Source of the DNA: an uncultured Eudoraea sp.
Lineage (GTDB): Bacteria; Bacteroidota; Bacteroidia; Flavobacteriales; Flavobacteriaceae
Assembly (NCBI GenBank): GCA_947258405.1
Contig: CAMYIE010000004.1
Span: 62,001 to 126,000 of the forward strand
DNA: 64,000 nt
Reading direction: 5' to 3'
In this document: positions 62,298 to 64,000 of the stretch, in pieces
Layout of the letters: each line of letters opens with the position of its first letter
Numbering within the stretch: the first letter of the stretch is position 1
Program-made: the position numbers and the translations under genes
Notes under the pieces: model-generated
What the model saw: only the letters and a program-made list of their open reading frames with translations
Database searches by the model: none
Told to the model about the DNA's origin: nothing

Positions 62298-64000
62298 TTA
62301 ATCTCGCCTTTGCTTCTGTCGACGTTTAAATCCGCCATTTCGATCACCTCTATCACTTCTTGGTGGTCGCTCCTTATATCCTTCCGGTTTTGGCTGCAGC
62401 GCTTTAAGCGACACTTTTTCCTTACGGGTCCTGGAATCAATACCAAAGTATTTGACATCGACCTTATCACCGATATTTAGTACGTCGGTCACCTTATCGG
62501 TGCGCTCCCATGCTATTTCGGAAACATGCAACAAGATCTCATTGCCAGGTGCTTCAATATATTCAACTACAGCACCAAAATCGAGGATCTTGATCACTTT
62601 TACCTCATAAATACTGCCGACTTCTGGTTTGAAAGTAATACTGTCTATTTTGGCCAAAACCTTGTCGATACCTTCCTGATCTGTACCAAGGATCTCAACA
62701 ATTCCTTCCTCGGTAACAGGATCTTCATTGATCACAATAGTGGTTTTGGTTTCTTTCTGAAGTTCCTGGATAACTTTACCTCCAGGACCGATCAGTGCTC
62801 CTATATACTCTCCAGGAATAGTTGTTGTAACCATTTTTGGAGCGTGTGGTTTAACATCTCCCCTTGGAGCATCGATAGCTTCTACCAATTTGCCAAGAAT
62901 ATGGAGGCGGCCTTCTTTTGCCTGATTCAAGGCTTTCACCAGAATCTCATAAGACAGACCCTTTACTTTAATATCCATCTGGCAGGCGGTAATACCATCC
63001 GCTGTACCCGTTACTTTGAAATCCATATCACCCAGGTGATCTTCATCACCGAGTATATCGGAAAGAACAGCATAATTCCCCGAATCGGCATCGCTGATAA
63101 GCCCCATGGCAATACCGGAAACCGGTTTTTTTAATTGAACTCCCGCATCCATAAGTGCCATGGTACCGGAACATACAGTGGCCATCGAAGATGAACCATT
63201 ACTTTCCAATACTTCGGATACTACCCTTACTGTATAGGGGCAATCCTCAGGGATCATTCCTTTAAGAGCCCTTTGAGCCAAATTGCCATGACCGATTTCA
63301 CGTCGCGAAGTCCCACGAATAGGTCTTGCCTCTCCAGTGGAGAACGGAGGGAAATTGTAATGAAGATAGAATGTCTCTTCACCCTCATAGGAGGGCATAT
63401 CTATTTGATTGGCTTCCCTTGAAGTACCGAGTGTAACTGTCGCTAAAGCCTGGGTTTCTCCCCGAGTGAATATGGAAGATCCATGTGTTGAAGGCAGATA
63501 ATCCACTTCACACCAGATAGGGCGAATTTCATCTGTTTTCCTGCCATCGAGTCGCAGACCTTCATTCAGTGTAAGGTTTCTGACGGCTTCCTTTTCGGCT
63601 TTATAATAATACTTGGAAATTAAATCTCCAATTTCCTCGAGTTCTTCTTCGGGATATTGAGCCTTAACTTCGTCTTTAATCTCTGAAAACGCTGCACTGC
63701 GTTCGTGTTTTGCAGATCCTGCCTTGGCTACTTTATAAACCTTATCATAAACCAATTCGTGAATTTTTGCAGACAGTGCTTCATCTTTTTCTTCTGTATC
63801 GTACTCACGCACTTCTTTTCTGCCTGCGGCATCTGCAAGCCTTTCCTGGGCTGCACACTGAACTTTAACGGCTTCATGAGCAAATTTGATGGCCTCTACC
63901 ATCTCTTCTTCAGATATTTCGCCCATTTCACCTTCTACCATCATCACAGAATCTGCGGAAGCGCCGATTACCATATCAATGTCCGATTCTGCCAGATGAC
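62298..64000 (-). CDS. pnp: Polyribonucleotide nucleotidyltransferase, C-terminal part (5' end outside window)
   Basis: The frame is open to the window edge ([25 protein letters not shown] continues beyond the first Met). Visible: the end of the first RNase PH domain, the helical linker, the second RNase PH domain ([37 protein letters not shown] with catalytic Asp), KH domain ([21 protein letters not shown]) and S1 domain ([20 protein letters not shown]), then a basic, Arg-rich tail. Degrades RNA 3' to 5' by phosphorolysis. Confidence 0.97.
   Translation of the reverse strand, partial: HLAESDIDMVIGASADSVMMVEGEMGEISEEEMVEAIKFAHEAVKVQCAAQERLADAAGRKEVREYDTEEKDEALSAKIHELVYDKVYKVAKAGSAKHERSAAFSEIKDEVKAQYPEEELEEIGDLISKYYYKAEKEAVRNLTLNEGLRLDGRKTDEIRPIWCEVDYLPSTHGSSIFTRGETQALATVTLGTSREANQIDMPSYEGEETFYLHYNFPPFSTGEARPIRGTSRREIGHGNLAQRALKGMIPEDCPYTVRVVSEVLESNGSSSMATVCSGTMALMDAGVQLKKPVSGIAMGLISDADSGNYAVLSDILGDEDHLGDMDFKVTGTADGITACQMDIKVKGLSYEILVKALNQAKEGRLHILGKLVEAIDAPRGDVKPHAPKMVTTTIPGEYIGALIGPGGKVIQELQKETKTTIVINEDPVTEEGIVEILGTDQEGIDKVLAKIDSITFKPEVGSIYEVKVIKILDFGAVVEYIEAPGNEILLHVSEIAWERTDKVTDVLNIGDKVDVKYFGIDSRTRKEKVSLKALQPKPEGYKERPPRSDRGDRNGGFKRRQKQRRD

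Overview
The window is a chromosomal segment of a gliding, probably marine, member of the Flavobacteriaceae (Bacteroidota). Evidence: three gliding genes (gldA, gldB, gldC), promoters of the Bacteroidota TTG / TAnnTTTG type, a short RpoD-type primary sigma factor (287 aa), a DAHP synthase fused to chorismate mutase, a YpdA-type bacillithiol reductase, and a dcw cluster without murF or ddl. The genus cannot be fixed from the sequence. Most of the window is housekeeping, with tightly packed operons that often overlap by 4 bp.

Layout. 1-5583: the end of metH, metF, a PagL-like outer-membrane protein, a head-GIN lipoprotein and a serine hydrolase. 5580-6473: gldA on the minus strand. 6659-10789: an aromatic amino acid operon (pheA, aminotransferase, tyrA, DAHP synthase/chorismate mutase) preceded by what looks like a complete ribosome-mediated attenuator: promoter, a 23-codon Phe/Tyr/Trp-rich leader peptide, an antiterminator arm inside the leader peptide, and a terminator. 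10927-18537: a second head-GIN protein, rsgA, dtd, a MazG-like gene, aroA (EPSP synthase), queA, a broken rlmN and a polyprenyl synthetase. 18637-21342: an ECF-like sigma factor, its membrane partner, an outer-membrane protein and a zinc-ribbon protein. 21465-28423: dnaG (zinc ligands lost), a NarL-type regulator (Glu at the phosphoacceptor site), nadE, gldB-gldC, a small unknown protein, engB and an alpha/beta hydrolase.

28621-44109 is the division and cell wall (dcw) cluster: mraZ-rsmH-ftsL-ftsI-murE-mraY-murD-ftsW-murG-murC-ftsQ-ftsA-ftsZ. Its promoter carries three exact GTGGTAA repeats spaced 10 bp, as expected for autoregulation by MraZ. yqeY, a DksA/TraR-type zinc-finger gene and tRNA-Arg(UCG) follow. 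The 770 bp after the tRNA hold no gene, but do hold a decayed copy of the tRNA in which two segments are replaced by perfect palindromes. Next come a Tat-exported Gfo/Idh/MocA oxidoreductase with a DUF1080 lipoprotein, a Ca2+-ATPase, a possible Hsp20 relic, a Ca2+/cation antiporter and a flavodoxin-like protein.

53289-58668 is a cyanophycin locus: CphA synthetase with an overlapping unknown gene downstream, the divergent CphB cyanophycinase, and an isoaspartyl peptidase co-transcribed with the YpdA-like reductase. Together these could make and fully recycle a nitrogen-storage polymer. The window ends with a CBS-domain protein, rpe, the primary sigma factor and the 3' part of pnp. The strongest candidates for new biology are the aromatic attenuator (6659-6839), the cyanophycin locus with its unknown partner gene, and the tRNA-linked relic with palindromes.
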